DNA of 64,000 nucleotides. It comes from Streptomyces cyanogenus (GTDB lineage: Bacteria > Actinomycetota > Actinomycetes > Streptomycetales > Streptomycetaceae). Made by a program: the position numbers and the translations under genes. The first letter of the stretch is position 1. Every line of letters begins with the position of its first letter. A model generated the notes under the pieces. It did not search any database. It had not been told where the DNA came from and worked only from the letters and a program-made list of their open reading frames with translations. Shown here in pieces: positions 52,654-59,731 of this stretch. The DNA lies in assembly GCF_017526105.1 (NCBI RefSeq), contig NZ_CP071839.1:5781001-5845000 (forward strand), written 5' to 3'.

Positions 52654-52821
52654 GTCGGTGGAGCGGCTTTGGGCTGGAGCTGATTTGGCGCGAGTGATCA
52701 TGGCCCATTACGCTAGCCAGCGGATCGGGCAGGTTTGTGAGCCTGCCCGTTAGTGCCCGATTTTGGGCCATGATCTTCGAGGCTCGCGCCAAATTGGCTG
52801 CCTAAAGCCGTGGAGCCGACC
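52653..52821. repeat. 169-nt nested imperfect palindrome
   Basis: Nested paired arms: GGTCGG 52653-52658 with CCGACC 52816-52821; GGCTTT 52665-52670 with AAAGCC 52804-52809; ATTTGGCGCGAG 52683-52694 with its complement 52783-52794; GATCATGGCCCA 52696-52707 with its complement 52764-52775; and an apical CGGGCAGG 52726-52733 with CCTGCCCG 52742-52749. ATCGGGCA 52724-52731 can instead pair with TGCCCGAT 52754-52761, so two apical folds compete. It begins at the stop codon of the membrane protein gene. It is too elaborate for a simple terminator; a MITE-like element, a structured RNA or a replication/transfer site are possible. Confidence 0.85.
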
Positions 52822-52981
52822 GCCCCAGCCACAGAGGGTTTCTCCCCACGACGTGCCCGCAGCCGCCCAGCGCGCCGCCGGGCGCGGCCAGCCGGGGCGA
52901 AGACAGGAGGCAGGCCGCGCCGCAGAGGCGGCGCGCGCCCGCGCCGTGCGCGGGCCTTGAACCCGTAGAGAAAGTTGTTAC
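52822..52981. other. GC-rich stretch with small palindromes
   Basis: No gene is seen. Several small GC-rich inverted repeats (for example CGCCGC-AGA-GGCGGCG near 52919-52933) lie between the palindrome and the convergent DUF1152-type gene. Confidence 0.4.
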
Positions 52982-54076
52982 TCAGGCAGTCCTAGTGATG
53001 CGCCATAGGGGCGCGTCGTACTGCTCCGGGCGGCTGTCGATGAGCAGCTGGCGCAGGGTGCTGCGCTGCGAGCCGTTGAGATTCAGAGCCTCGGTGATGC
53101 GGCGGAACGTCGTGTGGGTGACTCCGCGGCTGCCGGCGTCCGCCTCGAACTGGTCCAGCTGCGGCAACACGGCCTCGGCGTCCAGCTCCACCGGTGACTG
53201 CTCCTTCAGCCACGCGGCCTTGTTGCGCTCGTAGTCGATCTCGGAGAAGCCGCAGATCTCGCGGCTATGTGCCTCGACCTCGTCTAGGGCCGCGGTCGTC
53301 ATGATGGCCCGGGCCAGACTGTTGCGGCTCACCGCTTCGTCCAGGTCGACCTCGTGCACTCGGGGGCCCTCGTCGGTGAGAGCCACAGGGAGGCCGGCGT
53401 CGCGTACCTCGCAGGTGCCCCGGACGCCTCGGGCCGTTGCGGCGAGCATCGCGGTTGCCTCCGAGGGGTGCCACTCCAGGACTGTGCTGATCCGCTGCAC
53501 GTCGTCCGCGGTGAGGGTGTGAACGACAGAACCGAGCATCGGACGTAGGTCGTCGGGGGAGAGTTCGCCGTCCAGGCCGGGGCCGGCGACCAGGAAGCGG
53601 ACCGACGCGTTCACCTGGCAGGCAGCGGCCAGGGTGAGGGCATCGGCGAGAGGGCTCTTCAGCGTCGGCTCGTCGCCCCGGGCGAGGATGTCACCGCCCA
53701 CGTCCAGGAGGTCGATGGACTCCGGCTCGAAGTGACTGACCAGTTCCTCCAGCTGGCGCGTCACGCCTTCGGCACCTCGGTATGGGTCGAGCAGTGCGAA
53801 GGTATGCGGGAGTTCCGCGGCGAGCCTAGGCAGTGTGGAACCGGCTGGTGCGATCGGACGGGCCTCGGCCGGCACTGCCGAGACGGCGGGGGTGATCTGC
53901 TGGAGGCCGGTGAAGTCGCCGGCCCCTCGTGGGCCCGGTACCGGGTCGATGAGCAGGCGGTCCCACGCGTACGTGAGGATCACCGCCTGGTCCTCGTCAC
54001 CGTACAGGGCGGCGTGAAGCATTGCGGCGGCGACTGCGTCGCCCCCTCCTCCTGCTGCGACGATCAACCGCGTCAT
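52982..54076 (-). CDS. DUF1152-type protein
   Basis: A 364-aa protein that begins with a glycine-rich nucleotide-binding-like motif (LIVAAGGGGDAVAAAML) and contains LLDVGGDILARGDEPTLKSP, the signature I associate with DUF1152 proteins, which recur in Streptomyces AICEs. Function unknown. Start: ATG 54076; ATG 54109 adds 11 residues but lies in the divergent operator region. It is transcribed away from the GntR gene, and a GntR operator-like palindrome sits between, so both are probably under the same repressor. Confidence 0.75.
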   Translation of the reverse strand: MTRLIVAAGGGGDAVAAAMLHAALYGDEDQAVILTYAWDRLLIDPVPGPRGAGDFTGLQQITPAVSAVPAEARPIAPAGSTLPRLAAELPHTFALLDPYRGAEGVTRQLEELVSHFEPESIDLLDVGGDILARGDEPTLKSPLADALTLAAACQVNASVRFLVAGPGLDGELSPDDLRPMLGSVVHTLTADDVQRISTVLEWHPSEATAMLAATARGVRGTCEVRDAGLPVALTDEGPRVHEVDLDEAVSRNSLARAIMTTAALDEVEAHSREICGFSEIDYERNKAAWLKEQSPVELDAEAVLPQLDQFEADAGSRGVTHTTFRRITEALNLNGSQRSTLRQLLIDSRPEQYDAPLWRITRTA

Positions 54077-54100
54077 GCTGCCCAGCGTACGGGTTCGAAT

Positions 54101-54141
54101 ACTGGCCACTCACCCTATAGTGGCTAGAGGCCATAGCCACT
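54101..54141. promoter_or_regulatory. operator-like palindromes between DUF1152-type and GntR genes
   Basis: AGTGGCTA-N7-TAGCCACT (54119-54141) is a perfect 8-bp inverted repeat. A half site GGCCACT (54104-54110) lies next to it. The same AGTGGC/GCCACT motif recurs at 54937-54978 on the other side of the GntR gene. It is the probable binding site of that GntR protein. Confidence 0.65.
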
Positions 54142-54157
54142 TGGGCGAGGAGGGCAC

Positions 54158-54898
54158 ATGCCTCAGATCGAGGAGGCTCAGCCGAAGTATCTCCAGATCG
54201 CGCACTTCATCCGTGATCAGATTCTTCGGGGAGACTTGCGACCGGGGGAGGAGGTCCCCTCGGAACGCCAACTTGCGGCGGATTGGAAGGTGTCCAGGCC
54301 GACGGCTGCCCGCTCGTTGGAGGCGCTGAGTCATCAGGGCCTGGTCGAGAAGCGGCAGGGATCGGGTACCTACGTCCGGAGCCTGGAAGTCAATCGCCGT
54401 GCACGGGAGTTGTACGGGCGCGCTCGCCAGACGGGGAAGATCTACACCCCTGGTGAGTACGCGGTCATCACGTCGGCCGGCTGGATGGAGGCGCCGGACC
54501 ACGTCGCCGAGGCGCTGGGGCTGACGAAGGACCGGCGGGCCGTGCATCGGCGGCGTGTCACCAACAACCAGGACGGGCCCATCACTCTGTCCACCTCCTG
54601 GTTCGCGCCGGACGTCGGTCAGAAGGCACCCAAGCTCATGGACCCGGAGCGGATTCAAGAAGGCACCCTGATGTATGTGGAGAACATGACGGGGCGTCAA
54701 GGAAGCTACGCGGAAGACCGCATGTGCGCTCGCTCGGCGACCGACGAGGAGGCGGCGGACCTCCAGCTGGAGGCCGGTTCGGCCGTGCTGGTGGTTCATC
54801 ACGTGGTCTTCGACCTCCAGGACCGACCGCTGGAGTTCGCCGAGGCGACGTACCCGCCTCACCGTTGGGCGTTCGAACAGGGCTACCCGCTCACCTGA
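54158..54898 (+). CDS. GntR/HutC-family regulator 1
   Basis: A 246-aa regulator with an N-terminal winged helix (PKYLQIAHFIRDQILRGDLRPG, then VPSERQLAADWKVSRPTAARSLEAL) and a C-terminal UTRA ligand domain (about 90-240). GntR repressors of this type (KorSA in pSAM2) keep AICE transfer genes silent. The gene is flanked on both sides by AGTGGC-type palindromes, so it likely represses itself, the DUF1152-type gene and the following genes. ATG 54158. Confidence 0.9.
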   Translation: MPQIEEAQPKYLQIAHFIRDQILRGDLRPGEEVPSERQLAADWKVSRPTAARSLEALSHQGLVEKRQGSGTYVRSLEVNRRARELYGRARQTGKIYTPGEYAVITSAGWMEAPDHVAEALGLTKDRRAVHRRRVTNNQDGPITLSTSWFAPDVGQKAPKLMDPERIQEGTLMYVENMTGRQGSYAEDRMCARSATDEEAADLQLEAGSAVLVVHHVVFDLQDRPLEFAEATYPPHRWAFEQGYPLT

Positions 54899-54936
54899 TG
54901 GTTCGTCTGATTGCGTCGAACCGCTTGCACGCCGCA

Positions 54937-54978
54937 AGTGGCTAATGCCACTATCCAGTAAGTGGCCAAGGCCACTTA
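54937..54978. promoter_or_regulatory. two operator-like palindromes downstream of GntR 1
   Basis: AGTGGC-TAAT-GCCACT (54937-54952) and TAAGTGGCC-AA-GGCCACTTA (54959-54978) precede the next small gene by about 20-60 bp. They are the same motif as in the GntR promoter. Confidence 0.65.
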
Positions 54979-54995
54979 CGGAAGGGGGCACGGGC

Positions 54996-55161
54996 GTGAC
55001 GAGTCAGCGGCCGCAACAGGACGCGCGCTTAGTTTGCCGGGGTTGCCGGGGTCGCGGATGGAAGCGCGGCAGCTCGCGCACCACGCTGGCGCTCTCCACC
55101 GTCAACGACCGTGCCCGTGCCACATCGGTGCCTCGACAGCGACGGCACCGGCAAGGAGTGA
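54996..55161 (+). pseudogene. small zinc-ribbon-like AICE gene, probably frameshifted
   Basis: From GTG 54996 the frame encodes a protein with a DnaJ-like CRGCRGRGW motif (a likely zinc-binding CxxCxGxG). After about residue 35 the reading frame loses the pattern, while another frame continues with CLDSDGTGKE and a TGA at 55159-55161, only 6 bases before the next ATG. That is where such a gene would be expected to end, so a one- or two-base indel near 55.10 kb is likely. A TTA codon is at 55029-55031. An uninterrupted reading to 55190 is the alternative. Confidence 0.45.
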
Positions 55162-55167
55162 GCACGG

Positions 55168-55602
55168 ATGGCCTACACGCTCGACCGTGACCCATGCCCG
55201 GAGTCGCCCCGGCTCGGGGCGATGACTCTGCACCCGACCCCTGAATCGGTGCCTCGGGCTCGGCGCTGGTTCAAGAAGTTCATCGCGCCCTACAGCCCGG
55301 CCTGCTCGGTCGACGACTGCGTGCTGATGATCTCGGAATTGGTGACCAACGCCATCCTCTACGGCCGGTCCGATGAGCCGTGGCTCGTCAGGGTGGAGTG
55401 GTTCCGTGACGGGGCCTCGCTTCGGGTGGAGGTCCACAACCCCGGCTTTCCTGCGAACGTGCGGCTGCGCCGGCCGGACGCCGAGGAAGCGCACGGGCGC
55501 GGCCTGCTGCTGGTCGATTCCATCGCCGACTCCTGGCATTCAGGGCCCAGCGCCTTCGGCGGCACGGTCGTGTCCTTCGTGATGGCCGATGCCTGGCTCT
55601 GA
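55168..55602 (+). CDS. RsbW-like ATP-binding protein
   Basis: A 144-aa protein made of one HATPase domain of the anti-sigma/SpoIIAB type: N box CVLMISELVTNAILYGR, G1-like VEVHNPG and G2 AHGRGLLLVDSIAD. Proteins of this group are very numerous in Streptomyces; targets are unknown. AAGGAG lies 9 bases before the ATG. Its presence in the AICE regulatory region suggests a role in host signalling, which is unproven. Confidence 0.85.
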   Translation: MAYTLDRDPCPESPRLGAMTLHPTPESVPRARRWFKKFIAPYSPACSVDDCVLMISELVTNAILYGRSDEPWLVRVEWFRDGASLRVEVHNPGFPANVRLRRPDAEEAHGRGLLLVDSIADSWHSGPSAFGGTVVSFVMADAWL

Positions 55603-55624
55603 CCGGAGCACCCCCTATTACATT

Positions 55625-55666
55625 GCATTGCAATGCAGCGCTAGTCTGGTTGACCAGTTGACTTGG
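55625..55666. promoter_or_regulatory. palindrome and operator-like motif before GntR 2
   Basis: GCATTGCAATGC (55625-55636) is a perfect 12-bp palindrome. TTGACCAGTTGACTTGG (55650-55666) contains, on the minus strand, AAGTCAACTGG, nearly the AAGTCAACTTG motif found twice upstream of the transfer operon (56457-56500). Confidence 0.55.
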
Positions 55667-55688
55667 CCAATCTCGATGGGCGGCGTTC

Positions 55689-56417
55689 ATGGTGTATGAG
55701 GTGGAGGCACCGAAGTACGTACGCCTCGCGCAGACCATCCAGCGGCGCATCGAGGACGGTACGTATCCGCCCGGCACCCGCGTTCCCAGCGAAAATCAGC
55801 TGGTGCAGTCCTTCGGGATGTCCCGCCCGACCGTCGTGCGGGCGCTGGAGCTGTTGAAGCGGGATGGCTGGCTGGAGTCTCGGCAGGGCTTCGGCACGAT
55901 CGTGCGTGGGCGGCCGGCCGCCGCGGAGGAGAAGGACCGCAGAGGCCGTGAGGCGCTGGAGCGCGACGAGTCGCGGACTCCCGGTCGTCTCGTGGAGGTC
56001 GGCGAAGTGCCCGTTCCCGCCCGTGTCGCCTCTGCACTCGGTCTGCCCAAGGGTGCCAAGGTACTCATGCGCCGGTTCCTCGTCGAAGAGGAAGGCGAAG
56101 CTGTCGAGCTGGTCTCGTCCTACTTCCCCGCGGCCCTGGTCGACGGCACGGAGCTGGCGAGCAGTGAGGCCCTGGGCGGAAGCCTGCGCGATCATCTGGA
56201 GTCGCGGAAGAAGGTCCGCTTCGACCACGTGACGGAACGGGTCTCGGCCCGACTGCCAGAAGCCGGTGAAGCCGGCCTTCTCGGCATCCCCGACGGCGTG
56301 CCCGTCCTCAGCCTCCTGGTAGTCGCGTGTGATGCCGCGGGTCAGGCGTTGCAGGTCTCAGACGTGCTGCTGCCTGCCGACCGGCAGGAACTCGAAGACA
56401 CCTACCGCCTGAGCTGA
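55689..56417 (+). CDS. GntR-family regulator 2 (KorSA-like)
   Basis: A 242-aa GntR/UTRA protein: winged helix with RIEDGTYPPGTRVPSENQLV and FGMSRPTVVRALELLKRDGW, then a UTRA domain. It is placed directly before the transfer operon, the position of the KorSA-type repressors in pSAM2-like elements. The repeated AAGTCAACTTG motif before its own gene and before the transfer operon is the likely operator. Confidence 0.9.
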   Translation: MVYEVEAPKYVRLAQTIQRRIEDGTYPPGTRVPSENQLVQSFGMSRPTVVRALELLKRDGWLESRQGFGTIVRGRPAAAEEKDRRGREALERDESRTPGRLVEVGEVPVPARVASALGLPKGAKVLMRRFLVEEEGEAVELVSSYFPAALVDGTELASSEALGGSLRDHLESRKKVRFDHVTERVSARLPEAGEAGLLGIPDGVPVLSLLVVACDAAGQALQVSDVLLPADRQELEDTYRLS

Positions 56418-56448
56418 CCCAGGCCCGGAGCTGCGCGCCCCCGTTTCC

Positions 56449-56503
56449 ACTTGACAAGTCAACTTGGCATCCCTAGCTTCGAACTTGCTAAGTCAACTTG
56501 TCA
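56449..56503. promoter_or_regulatory. repeated operator-like motif before the transfer operon
   Basis: AAGTCAACTTG occurs at 56456-56467 and again at 56490-56500, within TTGAC-AA-GTCAA and AAGTCAACTTGTCA contexts. Together with the near copy at 55654-55664 this makes three sites flanking GntR 2. It probably overlaps the promoter of the next gene. Confidence 0.6.
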
Positions 56504-56539
56504 GGTGACGGTTGACTGACTTCGAAGGAGAGATCTTCT

Positions 56540-56863
56540 GTGCGTGTGATCCGCATTGACGCTTCGGCCGCCACGATCCTGCTGACCGAAGCCCCGGCCC
56601 CCAAGGTGCGCGACCGACAGACCGGTGAGATCGCCAAGGACGCCCCCTGGGAAAGCGTGTTCAACGGCCAGCAGCGTCACGGCATCGCCTACCGGGCCAC
56701 CGCGGTGACGCCGGGCGCCTTCCCGATGGCTCAGGCGGGTTTGGCGGCGCGGCCTACGCCCGGCACGCCCATCCGGCCGCGTACTGGTCCACAGTCGGCC
56801 TTCCGGTCTCGGTGGCCCGGCTGCTGGCCTCGTACTCCTCGACCATGGACGCCTGCGGCCTGA
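56540..56863 (+). CDS. AICE small protein, apparently internally deleted
   Basis: The first 36 residues (MRVIRIDASAATILLTEAPA onward) and the segment PWESVFNGQQRHGIAYRATA resemble the two ends of a family of about 120-130 residues that precedes tra in many AICEs. The middle (about 50-60 residues) seems missing, in frame. After about residue 63 the frame runs into tra sequence in the wrong frame and ends at 56863 with Pro/Arg/Trp-rich residues. It appears to be a deletion product. The family role is unknown. GTG start with AAGGAG upstream. Confidence 0.55.
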   Translation: MRVIRIDASAATILLTEAPAPKVRDRQTGEIAKDAPWESVFNGQQRHGIAYRATAVTPGAFPMAQAGLAARPTPGTPIRPRTGPQSAFRSRWPGCWPRTPRPWTPAA

Positions 56864-58065
56864 CCGTTGAACCGTCCCGATGGCGGGCGCTGGCCGTCAA
56901 GGCGACGACTCGCCGTGAGGTCCGGCCCGTGCCGCCCCGCCGGGGTCTTATCCGGCCCACCTCGACGGGCCTGCGGGTTCGGCTGCGGCTGGCACCGGGG
57001 CAGGAGCCGGCGGATGTGGCGGCTTCGGCTGAACGGCTCCGGCACGCCTGGGGCGTGCACGCCGTGTACGTCCGGGACATCAAACCCGGTGTCGTCGAAC
57101 TGCGACTCGTCGGTTTCGATGTCCTGCGGAAGGTCCGGATGCCCCGTCGGGTCGATGGCGGGCTGCTGCGAGTGCCGGTGGCTTTGCGAGAGGACGCGAC
57201 CGCTTTCTTACGCGACTACCGCGCCGTACCGCACGAACTCGTCCTCGGCGCCACGCTGTCCGGCAAGTCCATGTACCTGCGGAATCTGCTCACCGAGCTG
57301 GCGGCTCAGCCCGTGGTCCTGGTCGGCATCGACTGCAAGCGCGGGGTCGAGCTGTCGCCGTTCGCCGCCCGGCTTTCCGCCCTGGCAACCGATCCGGAGC
57401 AGGCGGCCGAGCTGCTGCCCGTGCTCGTGAAGGAAATGGAGGACCGCTATGACCTGATCAAGACCCGACAGGGCATCACGCCCGGCACGCCGGATGAGCT
57501 GATCACCTCGGACGTCTGGGGCCTGCCCGAGAGCGAGCGCCCCGCTCCCATCGTCCTGTTCATCGACGAGGTGGCCGAACTCTTCCTCGTCGCCACGCGG
57601 AAGGAGGAGGAACGGCGGGACGAGATGGTCACCCAGCTCATCCGCCTCGCCCAGCTCGGCCGCGCTGCCGGGATCTACCTGGAGGTGTGCGGACAGCGCT
57701 TCGGCGCCGAACTCGGCAAGGGCGCGACCATGCTCCGCGCACAGCTCACCGGACGCGTCTGCCATCGAGTCAACGACGAAGCGTCCGCCAAGATGGCGCT
57801 GGGCGACATCGCCCCTGAGGCAGCCCTCGCCGCCTGCGCCATCGCCGCAGAAAGCCCCGGCCTGGCCGTGGCCGGTGACACCTCCGGCGGCTGGTCCCGC
57901 ATTCGCACTCCGTATCTGTCTCTCGCCGACGCTGCGGCCGCTTGTCGGCGAACTGCGCACATCGCCCCCGACGTAGCAGCGCTCAAGCCCTTCCGGCCGT
58001 ACGTCCCGCCTGCGCCCGCGGGGCTCTCGGGGCCAGTCGCCACCACCAAGCCGGTCACCGAGTAA
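56812..58065 (+). CDS. tra: FtsK/SpoIIIE-type transfer protein, N-terminally truncated
   Basis: The intact frame encodes 417 aa with an ATPase domain: Walker A GATLSGKS (146-153) and Walker B PIVLFIDEVAEL, plus the typical RLAQLGRAAGIYLEVCGQR. TraB-type proteins pump double-stranded AICE DNA into the recipient mycelium. In-frame tra-like sequence (YARHAHPAAYWSTVGLPV) continues upstream of the first usable start (GTG 56812, no ribosome binding site), but the N-terminal membrane part is absent. It fits a deletion that fused the previous gene to tra. Activity is doubtful. Confidence 0.8.
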   Translation: MARLLASYSSTMDACGLTVEPSRWRALAVKATTRREVRPVPPRRGLIRPTSTGLRVRLRLAPGQEPADVAASAERLRHAWGVHAVYVRDIKPGVVELRLVGFDVLRKVRMPRRVDGGLLRVPVALREDATAFLRDYRAVPHELVLGATLSGKSMYLRNLLTELAAQPVVLVGIDCKRGVELSPFAARLSALATDPEQAAELLPVLVKEMEDRYDLIKTRQGITPGTPDELITSDVWGLPESERPAPIVLFIDEVAELFLVATRKEEERRDEMVTQLIRLAQLGRAAGIYLEVCGQRFGAELGKGATMLRAQLTGRVCHRVNDEASAKMALGDIAPEAALAACAIAAESPGLAVAGDTSGGWSRIRTPYLSLADAAAACRRTAHIAPDVAALKPFRPYVPPAPAGLSGPVATTKPVTE

Positions 58066-58141
58066 CCGAACCCATCTCACGGCTGGCGCAGCCGTCCCGC
58101 GCCACGTCCCTACCCCCGCCATGCCCGAAGAAGGGAGAGAG

Positions 58142-58759
58142 ATGGCCCGCCCCGCCGTGCGTGTGGACGCTGTTTTGGTCCAGGCAGTCATCGCCGGTGC
58201 CCTGTCCTTCGCCCACCTCCATGACCTGGCTGCCGCTGCCGGACAGGCCGGTTGGAAGGCGTGGGCCTACCCGATCAGCGTGGACCTGCTCCTGGTCGCT
58301 GCCTGGCGACGGCTCCGTTCCGGCGGAACGAGAGCGGCGGCCTGGTGCTGGTTCGTCGTCGCACTGACCGCGTCGCTCGGAGCCAACGTAGCCACGGCCG
58401 GGCTCCTTGACCTGGGCGACGTACCGGCTTGGCTTCGCATCCTCGTCGCCGGGTGGCCGGCCGTCGCCTTCCTCGGCGGAACCCTGCTCGTCCACGGCTC
58501 CAACAAGCCGGACGAAGAGCCGCTTCAGGAAGCCACCCCGCCCCATACGGCCCCCTCAGTCCCTGCACTGCCCGCCAAGGAAACCGAACCGGCTCCGACC
58601 TCGACGGCCCCTGTCCCGCCCGCCCTCGTCGCCCTGGCTCGCAAGGTCGCTGACGAGCACCGCACGCGGACCGGATCTGCCATCGACACCCCGACCCTTC
58701 GCGCCCGGCTAGGCGTCCCGTTGCCACTCGCTGAAGCCATCGCCGCACAGCTCACCTGA
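58142..58759 (+). CDS. spdB: SpdB-like spread protein (DUF2637)
   Basis: A 205-aa membrane protein with four hydrophobic segments in the first 130 residues (VIAGALSFAHLHDLAAAAGQ, AYPISVDLLLVAAW, WFVVALTASLGANVATAGLL, ILVAGWPAVAFLGGTLLVHG) and a cytoplasmic Pro/Thr-rich tail ending in a small helical domain. SpdB proteins help spread the element between mycelial compartments. ATG 58142 with AAGGGAGAG before it; the upstream ATG 58121 would bury this site. Confidence 0.85.
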   Translation: MARPAVRVDAVLVQAVIAGALSFAHLHDLAAAAGQAGWKAWAYPISVDLLLVAAWRRLRSGGTRAAAWCWFVVALTASLGANVATAGLLDLGDVPAWLRILVAGWPAVAFLGGTLLVHGSNKPDEEPLQEATPPHTAPSVPALPAKETEPAPTSTAPVPPALVALARKVADEHRTRTGSAIDTPTLRARLGVPLPLAEAIAAQLT

Positions 58760-58779
58760 CCACGGAGGAACCACCCCTC

Positions 58780-58971
58780 ATGCGCCCGTCCACGCTCCGC
58801 GCGCTGAAACGCGCCGTCGAGCTGACCCGCCAGAACCGCCTAACCGAAGCCGTACTGATCGCCGAACCGGTGATCCTCACCGCCGACAGCTACGAGGGCG
58901 ACGAGATCTTGCGCTGGCTCGCCGAGCACGTCACCGACTTCACCGGCGACACCGACATGGAGGCCCGCTGA
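58780..58971 (+). CDS. small AICE protein
   Basis: A 63-aa hydrophilic protein (RALKRAVELTRQNRLTEAVL) of the kind found between spdB and the next small transfer gene in these elements. No known domain. Its stop overlaps the next start (TGATG), so it is part of the operon. Confidence 0.7.
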   Translation: MRPSTLRALKRAVELTRQNRLTEAVLIAEPVILTADSYEGDEILRWLAEHVTDFTGDTDMEAR

Positions 58972-59162
58972 TGGCCGCTAACCGCCGCTTCCGCAACGTG
59001 ATCCGTATCGGCCCTGTCCAGGTCGGCACGTACTACGACGGCCGGGGCCGCGAGAAGCACACCGCCGCCTGTACGGCCCCGCGCTGCGGCTTCTCGACCG
59101 ACTACGACAGCCGTGCCGCCGCCGAATTGGCCGCCCGTACCCACCGCTGCGCCGTCCGCTGA
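58971..59162 (+). CDS. small mobile-element transfer protein (Cys-containing)
   Basis: A 63-aa protein with the pattern CTAPRCGFSTDY and a late THRC, suggesting a small zinc site. Short proteins of this type are annotated as mobile element transfer proteins in Streptomyces AICEs. ATG at 58971 overlaps the previous stop. Confidence 0.72.
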   Translation: MAANRRFRNVIRIGPVQVGTYYDGRGREKHTAACTAPRCGFSTDYDSRAAAELAARTHRCAVR

Positions 59163-59172
59163 GGAGACCCCT

Positions 59173-59367
59173 GTGACCGTCTCGCTCCCGCTCGTCTTCG
59201 TCCTGGGCGTCATCGCCTGGGCCGCGATCAAGTTCCTCGGCGTCCGCCTCTGGGTCGCCGTCGTGATCGCCCTGTTCGGCTTCTGGCTCTCCCACACCTT
59301 CCTCGCCCCCGCCATCGAGTCCGGTACCCGCTCCGGAGTCGACGTCGTCAACGGCACCCACAAGTGA
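59173..59367 (+). CDS. small two-helix membrane protein of the spread operon
   Basis: A 64-aa protein with two membrane helices (LPLVFVLGVIAWAAIKFLG and LWVAVVIALFGFWLSHTFL) and a short hydrophilic tail. The GTG 59173 has GAGGAG upstream. It resembles the SpdC-type small membrane proteins by place and size. Confidence 0.7.
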   Translation: MTVSLPLVFVLGVIAWAAIKFLGVRLWVAVVIALFGFWLSHTFLAPAIESGTRSGVDVVNGTHK

Positions 59368-59381
59368 CAAGGAGGTCCACC

Positions 59382-59639
59382 ATGCTCCGCCCCAAGCTCC
59401 CCGACGTCCCGAGCCTGCCGACCACGATCCCCACGCCTCAGCAGATCCAGGCTCCGGCTCCCTCCGCCGGCCGTCCGGTCGCCCCGTACGTGGGGATCGG
59501 CGCCGGAGCCGTCGCCGCCGTGGTCGTCGTCGGCATCGTGCTGACCGCGCTCCTGGCCGCGGTCGCCATCTCGGCCGTCTCCGTCGCCATCGCCGCCGTG
59601 GTCCTGCGCTCCCTCGTCAGCAACGCGCACAAGCGCTGA
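59382..59639 (+). CDS. spdD: SpdD-like spread protein
   Basis: An 85-aa protein: Pro-rich first 35 residues followed by a long Ala/Val hydrophobic segment (about 37-80), the typical shape of SpdD-like AICE proteins. GGAGG lies 6 bases before the ATG. It is the last spd gene before rep. Confidence 0.75.
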   Translation: MLRPKLPDVPSLPTTIPTPQQIQAPAPSAGRPVAPYVGIGAGAVAAVVVVGIVLTALLAAVAISAVSVAIAAVVLRSLVSNAHKR

Positions 59640-59731
59640 CCGGCCACCGGGGCGACAACAAGCCGCCAAGCATCCCGTCGCCCCGGGGCCGTCCCTCCCG
59701 ACCGCCGAAACAGCCGAAAGGAAGTCCCATC

